DNA of 9,110 nt from JBEGQX01 sp041180805 (lineage in GTDB: Bacteria; Planctomycetota; Planctomycetia; Gemmatales; Gemmataceae). The stretch is taken from positions 1 through 9,110 of the forward strand of contig JBEGQX010000165.1 of assembly GCA_041180805.1 (NCBI GenBank). Direction: 5' to 3'. Below are positions 1 through 7,800 of the stretch, one piece after another (the first letter of the stretch is position 1; each line of letters opens with the position of its first letter). The notes beneath the pieces were generated by a model that was not told the origin of the DNA, searched no databases, and saw only the letters and a program-made list of their open reading frames with translations. The translations under genes and the position numbers were made by a program.

Positions 1-2
1 AC

Positions 3-224
3 AAAAAGAACTTCTACTTTCTTATTCTAGCCGGGCATGCCATGCTTACGGAGTATTTTCAGCAATTTGTCGCCCTGCGTCATGGAAGCATTCAGGATGT
101 TTTAGTTGATTGGGCAGGAATATTTTCAGGCTGGGGATGCTTCTTTATCCTGGCTTCCCAAAGGCTTGCCAGGGCTTCCAAAAAATTGCACCCACAAAAG
201 CATCAGGAAACCGGCAAGGAATAG
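3..224 (+). CDS. VanZ-family protein, C-terminal part (5' end outside window)
   Basis: The reading frame is open from the left edge (frame starting at base 3) to a stop ending at 224, so only the last 73 residues or so of a longer protein are visible. The visible part carries the VanZ C-terminal signature: a hydrophobic segment, then Glu-x-x-Gln-x-Phe-Val, an Arg six residues after that Gln, then Ser, Asp and Asp-x-x-Gly at the family spacing (E encoded at 51-53). A second hydrophobic stretch and a basic tail (KK...HPQKHQ) follow. VanZ-family proteins are small multi-pass membrane proteins named after the teicoplanin-resistance protein; the biochemical role of most is unknown. The ATG at 42 is internal to the conserved region and is unlikely to be the start. 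The last ~99 nt lie antisense to the end of lgt, an unusual tail-to-tail overlap. The family call rests on motif recognition by eye. Confidence 0.72.
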   Translation, partial: KKNFYFLILAGHAMLTEYFQQFVALRHGSIQDVLVDWAGIFSGWGCFFILASQRLARASKKLHPQKHQETGKE

Positions 225-1217
225 GAAAACACTCACATTGCTTTCCAAAGACACAGGCCTGGGGTCACTTCGAAGTTGCTCATTCAGAAACCTGTGCATG
301 GCATACGCCATCATCAGGATACTGGTGAGCTGGCCAACCTTGCTTTGAAAAGGCTCAAAGCTTAGCAGCAAAAACATTAGCAGTAGCATGCTGATGGTTT
401 CATAAATTTGGGCTGGGTGCAAAGGCAGACCTTCCGGGTGCAATGTGATGGGGCCGCGTCTGGAAATATCCAAGGTAATGGTTTCTTTTCCCCGGGGCCA
501 ATTACCACTTACAATCATGGCAAATTCAAAGGCATTGTTGACAGGTTTGCCATCCACCTGGGTGATAATATCGCCGGATTGGATTCCAAATTTCGCTGCG
601 TTTGACCCTGCTTCCACCACTCCCACCAGAACCCCAGTTTTATCCATGGAGTTGGCCAAGGTGAAACCCAAAGCGGTCTGTAAACCTGAATGCACAAGAT
701 CGTGTCTTGCAGGCGCACTAAGAGGGAAATGAATTGCGCGGGTAGGCTGGCTGGGTTCAACAACCAAGCCGAAGCAACAACCATTTAAAAGGCAGCCTAT
801 CCTCCCCAGGGCAATTCCAAGGGCAACCGATGGGGCAAGCGTATCCACAATATCCAGGGGGTGAATTTTTTCAGGCCTCATGTATAGCCACCAGAAAAGC
901 GTAAACCCGGAAACCCCACCTGCCACTGAACCATAAAGGATGATACCTCCATCCCAGATTCGCGGAAAGTTCCACAGGAATTCGCTAAAACTTAGCTTTT
1001 GTTCGTAAAGAAACAGAACTCGTGCCCCAAGCAGGCCGGATACAAATATCCAAACCGACATATCTTGAATCAGAGTGGGGGAAAGGCCCTTGGCTTTGGC
1101 TCGCTTCGCAGCCAGCCAGGTGCAAACTAGAAAGGCTATGAATAGCATCAGGCCAAATCCGTAAATCGGAATACCTTCCTGGCCTACTCCGGGTATTCGA
1201 AAAAGAATCGGATACAT
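126..1217 (-). CDS. lgt: Prolipoprotein diacylglyceryl transferase with inserted PDZ domain
   Basis: Lgt transfers diacylglycerol from phosphatidylglycerol to the lipobox cysteine of prolipoproteins in the inner membrane, the first step of lipoprotein maturation. The 363-residue product has multiple hydrophobic helices. Visible family motifs are the N-terminal IPIYGFGLML (16-25), the WDGGIILYG segment (88-96), the core signature around R139 (GRIGCLLNGCCFG, 138-150) and HPAQIYE (267-273). Between the core signature and HPAQIYE, where Lgt has a periplasmic loop, lies an extra ~85 residues (about 176-260). These read as a PDZ domain: a GVLVGVVEAGSNAAKFGIQ segment, then GDIITQVDGKPVNN and a final beta-strand ITLDISRRG. 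This makes the protein longer than the usual ~260-300 residues. The ATG start has a weak AGGA about 11 nt upstream. It is divergent from the rhomboid gene, and its 3' end overlaps the VanZ-like gene. The tail (345-363) is polar and looks non-conserved. Confidence 0.93.
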   Translation of the reverse strand: MYPILFRIPGVGQEGIPIYGFGLMLFIAFLVCTWLAAKRAKAKGLSPTLIQDMSVWIFVSGLLGARVLFLYEQKLSFSEFLWNFPRIWDGGIILYGSVAGGVSGFTLFWWLYMRPEKIHPLDIVDTLAPSVALGIALGRIGCLLNGCCFGLVVEPSQPTRAIHFPLSAPARHDLVHSGLQTALGFTLANSMDKTGVLVGVVEAGSNAAKFGIQSGDIITQVDGKPVNNAFEFAMIVSGNWPRGKETITLDISRRGPITLHPEGLPLHPAQIYETISMLLLMFLLLSFEPFQSKVGQLTSILMMAYAMHRFLNEQLRSDPRPVSLESNVSVFLFLAGFLMLLWVQFFGSPGKPLGSQDKEASPA

Positions 1218-1283
1218 GTCCGTTACATTCCTGAGTTTGCTTTAAAAAAACCTTTCAGATGTCATATCCTATCCAACAGATCT
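1218..1283. promoter_or_regulatory. Divergent spacer between lgt and the rhomboid gene
   Basis: This 66-nt spacer must hold the start signals for both divergent genes unless transcription begins inside a coding region. It is AT-rich in the middle (a run of A at about 1244-1250). On the plus strand a TTGCTT (1237-1242) is followed after 17 nt by TGTCAT (1260-1265), only a weak sigma70-like pair. On the minus strand I see no convincing pair. No clear Shine-Dalgarno sequence precedes any candidate rhomboid start. Confidence 0.3.
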
Positions 1284-2921
1284 TTGGGAACCCAGCCCAA
1301 TCTGCTGGCTTTTAATGGTCTTGAAATGGAAACGCCTGTACTTGAAACATTGCGGATGGAGCTTAAACCAAGGCCCTGGCTAATATTGGCTGGCGTGGCT
1401 TTTTCAGGTCTATTGCTTTTGGCGGTGGGGTTTTCACTTCCCGAGTCGGAAGCCAAGTTTCCTCTTTTATTAGGGATTCTTGGCATGGTTCTTTATTCTT
1501 CGTGGCACAGGTGGCGAAGCGAACCCAGGCTGCAAATAACCTCTTCTGCCATCCGGATTCTTTCTCCGTTAGGGTGGTCCACGCCACTGTCAAACATTGC
1601 AAACATATCTCTGGCCTCCAGAAGCGGTATTCATTTTTTGTTTCATGATCTCCGGTTGGTCAAACCTGAAAAGGCCGCATTAAAGTTTCAGCAGAATATG
1701 ATGAAGCACGGCTGGCACTTTGAACTTGCTGGCCCTATCAATGTGCATGGCGAACAGATATCACGTGCCTGCAATATTCTGCCTGAAAAACTTAGCGATC
1801 GGCAATCTTTGGAACAGTCCTCGAATTCAGTCGAAGTGTTTCACCATATGCTTGCGGAGGATGGCAACAAGCCGTTTCTGTCAAAAACCCTGGTTATCAT
1901 GAATGTGCTTGTATTTGGCTTGATGGTGGCACTGGGAGTTTCCATTTTCCAGCCCTCTGTGGATAGTTTGAAAGTTTGGGGGGCAAATTATGGCCCCCTG
2001 ACTTTCCGAGGCGAAGCTTGGAGATTATTCACCTCCATTTTTTTGCATATTGGCTTGATTCATTTGGGAATCAACATGCTGGTGTTGTTTCGGATTGGCC
2101 CTTTTCTGGAAATGATTTTGGGTCGTTGGGCTTTTCTGCTGGTTTATCTTGCCAGTGGTATCGGAGGAAGCATAGCCAGCGTCTGGTGGAATGAACTTGG
2201 GGTTAGTGCAGGAGCTTCCGGGGCACTTTTTGGAATGTTTGGTGGCTTGCTGGGTTACTTGGTGGTTCGGCCTCCGGCAGTACCCAAAGAGGTGAATGGC
2301 AAATTAAAGTCCTGGGCTTTTCAATTTATTTTTTTGAATATCGCCCTCATGTTTGGGCTGAATGGCGTTGACCAGGCAGCACATGTGGGTGGGGCTGGTT
2401 TTGGATTCTTCTTTGGAATTATTTTGGGAGTCCTCCATGGACAATTCCGAAATTTACCCGAGTTAGCCAGAAATGGATTGGTTCTTGCTGTCATGGTGGC
2501 AACTATTTGGGGGGCTGGTGTTGCAGTTTCCAGGCATGTTGTTCCCGCAATGCTGGCATACGATACTTTTGAGGATTTTCGTATCGATGAGAAATCGCTT
2601 CAGGAGGAATTTGCCCGGAACTATGAGAAAACCAGGGATGGGAAAATCACCGAGAAGCAATTCGCGGATTACCTGCAGCAGAAATCCCTGCCGGCTTGGA
2701 AATCTTATCTGCAAAGGTTCGAGGATTGCGAACGGTTGCCTCGAAAATTCAAACCATGGTTTGGCGATTTTATGCAGTACCTGAAAACTCGAATCAAGGG
2801 ACAGGAATTGCTGCTAAAGGCGATTCGAACCCAAAACAAGGAGGCAATGCGCCAGGCAGAGGCGGAGTTTTCATCGCTTCAGGGGATTCTGGACAACATT
2901 TCCAGGAAATCCAAAAACTAG
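1284..2921 (+). CDS. Rhomboid-family intramembrane serine protease with extra N- and C-terminal domains
   Basis: Rhomboids cut transmembrane substrates inside the bilayer with a Ser-His dyad. Counting from the TTG at 1284, the 545-residue product shows the rhomboid core at about 200-385: EAWRLFTSIFLH (244-255), the HxxxN oxyanion motif (H260, N264), catalytic GASG with S312, and the catalytic His in AAHVGG (H367). All expected active-site residues are present. Ahead of the core are two hydrophobic helices (about 33-50 and 58-72) and a ~110-residue soluble region. After it come another helix (about 397-415) and a charged, helical ~115-residue tail. The start is uncertain: TTG at 1284 gives the longest form, but ATG at 1326 or 1356 would lose only 14 or 24 residues, and none has a good ribosome binding site. 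It converges on the SPFH operon with a 22-nt gap and no obvious hairpin terminator. The substrate is unknown. Confidence 0.9.
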   Translation: MGTQPNLLAFNGLEMETPVLETLRMELKPRPWLILAGVAFSGLLLLAVGFSLPESEAKFPLLLGILGMVLYSSWHRWRSEPRLQITSSAIRILSPLGWSTPLSNIANISLASRSGIHFLFHDLRLVKPEKAALKFQQNMMKHGWHFELAGPINVHGEQISRACNILPEKLSDRQSLEQSSNSVEVFHHMLAEDGNKPFLSKTLVIMNVLVFGLMVALGVSIFQPSVDSLKVWGANYGPLTFRGEAWRLFTSIFLHIGLIHLGINMLVLFRIGPFLEMILGRWAFLLVYLASGIGGSIASVWWNELGVSAGASGALFGMFGGLLGYLVVRPPAVPKEVNGKLKSWAFQFIFLNIALMFGLNGVDQAAHVGGAGFGFFFGIILGVLHGQFRNLPELARNGLVLAVMVATIWGAGVAVSRHVVPAMLAYDTFEDFRIDEKSLQEEFARNYEKTRDGKITEKQFADYLQQKSLPAWKSYLQRFEDCERLPRKFKPWFGDFMQYLKTRIKGQELLLKAIRTQNKEAMRQAEAEFSSLQGILDNISRKSKN

Positions 2922-2943
2922 GGGTCTTGGAATATTGGTTTGA

Positions 2944-3879
2944 TTATTTGGCCCGGTTTTCCAACGGCATGGAATTTAACTCCAGGCCCTGACTGTTCAG
3001 ATAATGATCCAGCAGGCCGATTTTCCCTTGATCGCGTAACCTGGAAAAGAGCCTGCCTCTTTCTTCTTCCCAAATTTGTTGAAGATAGTTGGGATTTTCC
3101 TTAAGTCCCTTTTCAAAGTTCGCCAGACGCACCAAAAATCTTTCCGCATCACCGATGGCCAAAAGGCGCATGGAGGATGCAACTGCCAAAGCTTCCTGTT
3201 GAATCCGAAATTGTTCCGATTCGGCTTGTCTTAACTTTGCTTCAGTTTCCTGTTCCGCCTTGTAGAGCAGGGTGGTCATGTTGGTTTGAGCTCTGGCAAC
3301 AGCATCGAACGATGGCTTCACTTCATCCGGCGGGCTTAACAGGGTGACTTGTGCATCAAGAATTTCCAAGCCTATTTGTTTGTCTGCAAGGTGGTTTCTG
3401 CATGCTTGAACGAGATCTCTACCAAGGGATATTTTTCCCGTCAGCAAAGTGGTATCCACGCCACGGTTCGCAACCCAGTCTGCGGCGCTGGACTCCACAT
3501 ACCGGGCAAGAATTTCAGTGATAAAAGATTGATGGATAACGTAATCCACGATCTTGTCTGGATTCACCTTGAAATAAACATGAACCTGCAGGTTCACTAA
3601 ATTGTGATCCCCTGTAAGCATCTGCCCCGCAGGCAATGGCTTGCCTCCATCGTCTTCGGTAAAACCAACCGTAATCTGGTTTACTCGGTCAACTGCCACA
3701 CGATCGATTTGATCCATTCCCCAGGGCAACCCGATATGCAATCCTGGTTCGGCGAGGCGATCCAGCACTTTCCCGAATCTGCGGATAACACCCTTTTCGC
3801 CGGGGCGAATTTGGGCAGTGCCGGTCAGTAGATAAACGGCAAGAGCTGAGACCAGAAATACTCCAAGGGCTTTTTTCAA
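2944..3879 (-). CDS. SPFH/Band 7 protein, short HflK-like
   Basis: This 311-residue protein has one N-terminal membrane helix (about 4-20) and then a Band 7/SPFH domain (about 23-205). Typical features are PGEKGVIRRFGKVL (26-39), PGLHIGLPWGMDQIDRV (45-61) and MLTGDHNLVNLQ (87-98), which match HflK more closely than HflC. A charged coiled-coil region (about 200-250) follows, then a short tail. HflK/HflC proteins form large membrane-anchored cages that, in E. coli, enclose and modulate the FtsH protease; the SPFH part lies outside the cytoplasm. The start codon is TTG, not ATG, supported by an AAGGGGG Shine-Dalgarno 7 nt upstream and by overlap with the TGA of the preceding gene (TTGA). It is last in the three-gene operon. 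It is unusual to find a third SPFH gene beyond the HflK/HflC pair. It could be called HflC by some tools. Confidence 0.88.
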   Translation of the reverse strand: MKKALGVFLVSALAVYLLTGTAQIRPGEKGVIRRFGKVLDRLAEPGLHIGLPWGMDQIDRVAVDRVNQITVGFTEDDGGKPLPAGQMLTGDHNLVNLQVHVYFKVNPDKIVDYVIHQSFITEILARYVESSAADWVANRGVDTTLLTGKISLGRDLVQACRNHLADKQIGLEILDAQVTLLSPPDEVKPSFDAVARAQTNMTTLLYKAEQETEAKLRQAESEQFRIQQEALAVASSMRLLAIGDAERFLVRLANFEKGLKENPNYLQQIWEEERGRLFSRLRDQGKIGLLDHYLNSQGLELNSMPLENRAK

Positions 3880-4853
3880 GGTTTTGCCCCCTTGGGTTGC
3901 TGGGAATTGGGTGGCGAGAAAAGCAAATCAAATAGTTCCCTGTGCGTGCCCAAAAGAAGTGTCGTTTTCCCATCACCAAGGATCTTCTGATATTCCTCCA
4001 TCTTTTTCAGGAAAGAGTAAAACTGCGGGTCCCGGCCTTGAGCCAAAGAGCGAATTCGGTCTGCCTCGGCTTCCGCCATTCCTTTCAAACGGATGGATTC
4101 TGCCTCGCTCTGGGAGCGCATTTCAAGAACTTTACGTTCCCCGGAAGTCCTTATATCAGCGGCCTTGCGTTCCCCTTCGCTTTGGTATTGGGCGGCTTTC
4201 TTGTCTCGTTCACTGATGATTCTGTCAAAGATTGCCTGTCTGACTGCTGGCGGATGATTGGCCCTGCGCAGCCGAATATCCACAACCTCCATTCCGTAGC
4301 TTTCAGACGCCTGGTCTTTCAGCGACTTGGAATTACCACGAGAAGGCTCCATCAGGATGCGTTTTCTCAGTTCCTCGCGTTTTGTCTCAACTTTGCCGGG
4401 TTCCACGCTAATCAAGTCATCTAATTCCATGGATCCGATGGCGGCTCCTAATTCTGAGTTTACCCGTTGAGCCAGAATGGATTTTGCGCCATCCATGGAT
4501 CCTACGGTTCTTAGGAACAGGTCCACTCCCTGGGCATCACGAATTCTCCAGCAGATAAAGGCATCAAGGGCAAGGGTTCTGTCAATCGTGTTGCGCTGGG
4601 GATCCTGTGTTAAGAGTTCCACACTGGGTAGGTCAAAAAATTGCAGCCGGCGGTCCAACCTTTGCACCGATTGTATCGGCCAGGGGAGCTTGAAATGAAG
4701 GCCGGCCTGTTGTGAATTTGCCCCATCAAATGTCTCCAAATGCCTGCCAAACTGAGTCAGGTACACATATTCAGACCTATCCACGGTGAAAAGGCACTGT
4801 GGCAAAAGCACTAGAAGTGCCAGGACACTGACCAGGATGGCTAGTAACTTCAT
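3876..4853 (-). CDS. hflC: HflC-like SPFH protein (membrane protease modulator)
   Basis: This is a 325-residue protein with an N-terminal membrane helix (about 3-20) and an SPFH domain. Visible family features are VDRSEYVYLTQFGRHLETF (24-42), GLHFKLPWPIQSVQRLDRR (51-69), the HflC-specific YGMEVVDIRLRRANHP region (186-201) and a long coiled-coil arm RQAIFDRIISERDKKAAQYQ onward (205-270). The arm is rich in repeated E-R-K-A-A/E-S patterns. HflC pairs with HflK to form a membrane cage that regulates FtsH in E. coli. The open frame extends to 4973, but the start at 4853 is preferred. It follows a strong GAGGAG by 6 nt and begins directly with the membrane helix, whereas the longer version would overlap the end of the fusion gene. 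It starts 14 nt after the fusion stop and overlaps the next gene by 3 nt. No ftsH is visible here. Confidence 0.92.
   Translation of the reverse strand: MKLLAILVSVLALLVLLPQCLFTVDRSEYVYLTQFGRHLETFDGANSQQAGLHFKLPWPIQSVQRLDRRLQFFDLPSVELLTQDPQRNTIDRTLALDAFICWRIRDAQGVDLFLRTVGSMDGAKSILAQRVNSELGAAIGSMELDDLISVEPGKVETKREELRKRILMEPSRGNSKSLKDQASESYGMEVVDIRLRRANHPPAVRQAIFDRIISERDKKAAQYQSEGERKAADIRTSGERKVLEMRSQSEAESIRLKGMAEAEADRIRSLAQGRDPQFYSFLKKMEEYQKILGDGKTTLLLGTHRELFDLLFSPPNSQQPKGAKP
3887..3893 (-). promoter_or_regulatory. Shine-Dalgarno supporting a TTG start
   Basis: On the minus strand this reads AAGGGGG and lies 7 nt before the TTG at 3879-3877. It sits inside the last codons of the upstream HflC-like gene. 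It is the main evidence that the short HflK-like gene starts at this TTG and is translationally coupled to its neighbour. Confidence 0.7.
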
Positions 4854-4859
4854 CGCATG

Positions 4860-4865
4860 CTCCTC
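4860..4865 (-). promoter_or_regulatory. Shine-Dalgarno fixing the HflC-like start
   Basis: On the minus strand this reads GAGGAG, 6 nt before the ATG at 4853-4851 and just after the TGA (4870-4868) of the ATPase-SPFH fusion gene. It favours the 325-residue form over the longer in-frame start at 4973 and suggests re-initiation or coupling from the upstream gene. Confidence 0.75.
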
Positions 4866-4867
4866 AA

Positions 4868-7800
4868 TCAACCCATCCCCGGGGAATCCCCGGAAGATCG
4901 GCTTCCTTTTCCACGCTCGGCAGGAGGTGTGGAAGTGGCACTCGGACGGATCAAATCCAGGGGAAACATCCAAAGATTACTTTTGATGGGCTTGTCGGTG
5001 TCTAAAAGAACCTTTTCTCTGCCTGCCATGGAACCAGACAAGGTGTTCCAAAATCGCCGAAACTCTGAAAGCGTGCCCCAGGATTGTCTGCGAAGGCGGA
5101 TTTGCTCCATCGTTTTATTGGCTGCTTGAACCGGATTTTTGCTGGCGATGGAATCAAATAGGCCCTGCATGATCAATGGATAATCATCAGCGACTCCCGG
5201 GCCTGATTTAAATTGCAAAAAGCGGAGAAACACCTCCGTTTGGGCCATGGCTTTTCGGGTAATATCACCTGAGTTCGCTTCGGCAGCACGCACTTTTTGA
5301 AGAGCTCGCCCGTGTTCGTCCGCTTCCTTTAACATTACCGAGGCCTGGGCATCGTTAATTTTTCTATCCCGAAGTTCCATGGCTTGGGTTACAGCGTAAT
5401 AAGAACGAACTACTTCCTGGGGAGGATGCATATCGTGCAGGGAAAGACCATCCAAAATTATTCCCGGGCCCTCGCCTCCCATTTGTTGAATTCGGGAAGC
5501 CAGGCGAGTGGTGGCAAGAGTCTGAAAGTTTCCCCGATCCAGAGTTAGCAGGGAACCAAGTTTCTTTGCGGCCACCATTTCCCTAAGAACTGCCTCGGTG
5601 TGAGCCCTTACCATTGCATCCGGGTCGCTGGCATGAAAAAGGTAGGCAACCGGATCAATGATTCGATAGCGAACGCTGCCCTGAAGTTCCATCAGGTTTC
5701 CATCACCTGTAATCATCACCGATTCATCCGGTACCCGATAATATCCATCACCTTCGTGCGGGCTATTCCAGGATCTTCCCTCCGGTGCGGCACCTGGTTT
5801 GCGAAGATTGCGAAACCCTATTTCAATGATTCGAACACGATCCAGGGAAAGCTTCTTTACCTGATCGATCGGGTAAGGGAACCTCCAGTGCAAGCCGGGT
5901 TCCAATTCCCCTTCTTGTAGCTTCCCAAATCGGAGTACATACCCTTTTTCCGAGCTGGATACCTGGACAAAACCAGTGCTTAACCACAATAAAAATCCAA
6001 GCAACAATCCAGCCAGTGAGATGGGTTTCCAGAAATGCCCGATATTGTGTAGGTGTTCATCGATATCCAAGGCCTTGTCCAGAAAGGTTGCCAGCTTGTC
6101 CCAGGATTTTTGCAAGCTTCCCTGCTGGACCGTTTGCAGGTCGTCTGGGTGCCAAAGCAGGCGCATGGAGTTTAATAAAACTAAAAAGGATCCTAATTGA
6201 TGGTAAATTACAGCAGCCAGTGGAGATTGTTCAGCCCATGCCTGTGGAACGATCCATGGCCATATCCATCCGGTCAGTAAGATTCCGGCGATGTTGACCC
6301 CAAATGCGAAGTAGAGGATGTTTTGCTCTATGACAGCTTCGGTGGCCCGGGAAAGGCTTACCAATAATGGCAGGCTCCGAAGGGGGGCACCCATTAAAAC
6401 CACATCCCCTGCCTCGGCCGCTGCCTCGATGCCATGGGATCCTCCTATCGCCAACCCAACATCGGCCCGGGCAAGAGCGGGAGCATCATTTAACCCATCT
6501 CCCACCATTGCAACTTTTTCTGTTCGCGCTATTTCAGAAATGACCGATTGCTTGTCTTGTGGCAACAATCCAGCATGAATGGCATCGATTCCAAGTTCCT
6601 GGCCAACTTGCCGGGCGACGGTTTCCCGGTCGCCTGTCAGCATAAAAAACTTTTGAATTCCCATGGCTCTGAGCCGGTTAATGACTCCAAAAGCCTCCGG
6701 CCTGATTCGATCCCTTACCCCGATTAGGGATTCAACTTTATTGTTCAAGGCTATAACCAGAACGGTTTGGCCACGGCTTTCCATTTCCATCAGTCTTGAA
6801 ACAATCCGCGGCTCAACCGCAATTCCCTGTTCCTGAATCAGTCGCAATGAGCCTACCAGAACTGCTTGGTTATCTAGGTTGGCCCTTACCCCGAAACCAG
6901 GAAGAGCAGTGAATTCCGCAGGTGTGGAGAGAGCTATTCCCTTTCCCCGGGCAAAAGCCACCAGCACCTTACCCAAGGGATGTTCGCTTGCTGATTCAGC
7001 ACTGCCGGCCAGTCGAATGATTTCGTCTTCATTTCCATTGGCAAACCAAGTTTCGCCCACTTCCAGGCTGGCCTCGGTAAGGGTGCCAGTTTTGTCAAAT
7101 GCAAATGCCTGTACTCTGGCAAGCTTTTCTAAAACACTTCCACCCTTTATAAGGATGCCCGTACCTGCAAGCCTGCCCATTGCCGCAATCACTGCTGCAG
7201 GTGTGGCGAGTATCAATGCGCAAGGGCACGCGACAACCAGAATGGAAAGAGCGGGGTAAATAGCGTTCCTGGCGGCAGTACCAAATGAAGGCTTCAGATA
7301 ATCTTGGGGACGAAACCAACCCCACTGCTGGGAAAGAATCGACGCCAGAAAGGTGATAAAAGCAAGAGACAGCACCACTGGAAGGAACCAGCGGGCAAGT
7401 GCATCGGCTTTTTTCTCGGCTTGGTTCTTCTGGCCCAGCGCTTGAACCGTAAGTTCAAAAACCCTGCCAGCAACGGTGTCTGTGCCGGCTTTTAAGACTT
7501 TAAAGTCAATCGCCCCCAGCCGGTTAAAGCACCCTGCAAGAACTTCATCGCCAGGATTTTTTTCAACCGGGATGCTTTCACCAGTAAGGGCTGAGGTATC
7601 CACCGCGGTCGAGCCGGAATGGATTAAGCCATCCGCTGGAATTCGGGCACCGGGCTTCACGCGTATCAAATCGCCCATTTGAATCTGTGCAACTTCAATG
7701 CGTTCTTCAGTGCCATCGGTTCGTATTCGCCAGCACCTTCGGGGAAAGAGTTCCAGCATTTTCCTAAGAGCGTTCTGGGTTCGTTCAAAGGTAAAACCTT

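Noticed and set aside
34..41. GGCATGCC palindrome near the left edge.
   Set aside because: It is only eight bases, lies inside the VanZ-like coding frame and is not repeated nearby, so chance is the simplest explanation.
2625..2680. EF-hand-like stretch (TRDGKITEKQF) in the rhomboid C-terminal tail.
   Set aside because: Loop positions 1, 3 and 12 lack the acidic ligands expected (E, T and Q), so calcium binding is not supported.
2922..2943. Possible bidirectional terminator between the convergent rhomboid and HflK-like genes.
   Set aside because: The 22-nt gap has no stable GC-rich inverted repeat followed by a T run; only short TTGG/CCAA matches are present.
3942..4424. 160-codon plus-strand frame opposite the HflC-like gene.
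   Set aside because: It lies fully antisense to a gene with clear family motifs and shows no recognisable protein features.
4854..4973. N-terminal extension of the HflC-like gene by 40 residues.
   Set aside because: It would overlap the end of the fusion gene, lacks a ribosome site, and places polar sequence before a helix that already has a well-positioned ATG and GAGGAG.
6879..7259. 126-codon plus-strand frame inside the ATPase.
   Set aside because: It is antisense to the catalytic P domain, has an odd Ala/Pro/Ser composition and no ribosome site, and is a shadow of the conserved coding strand.
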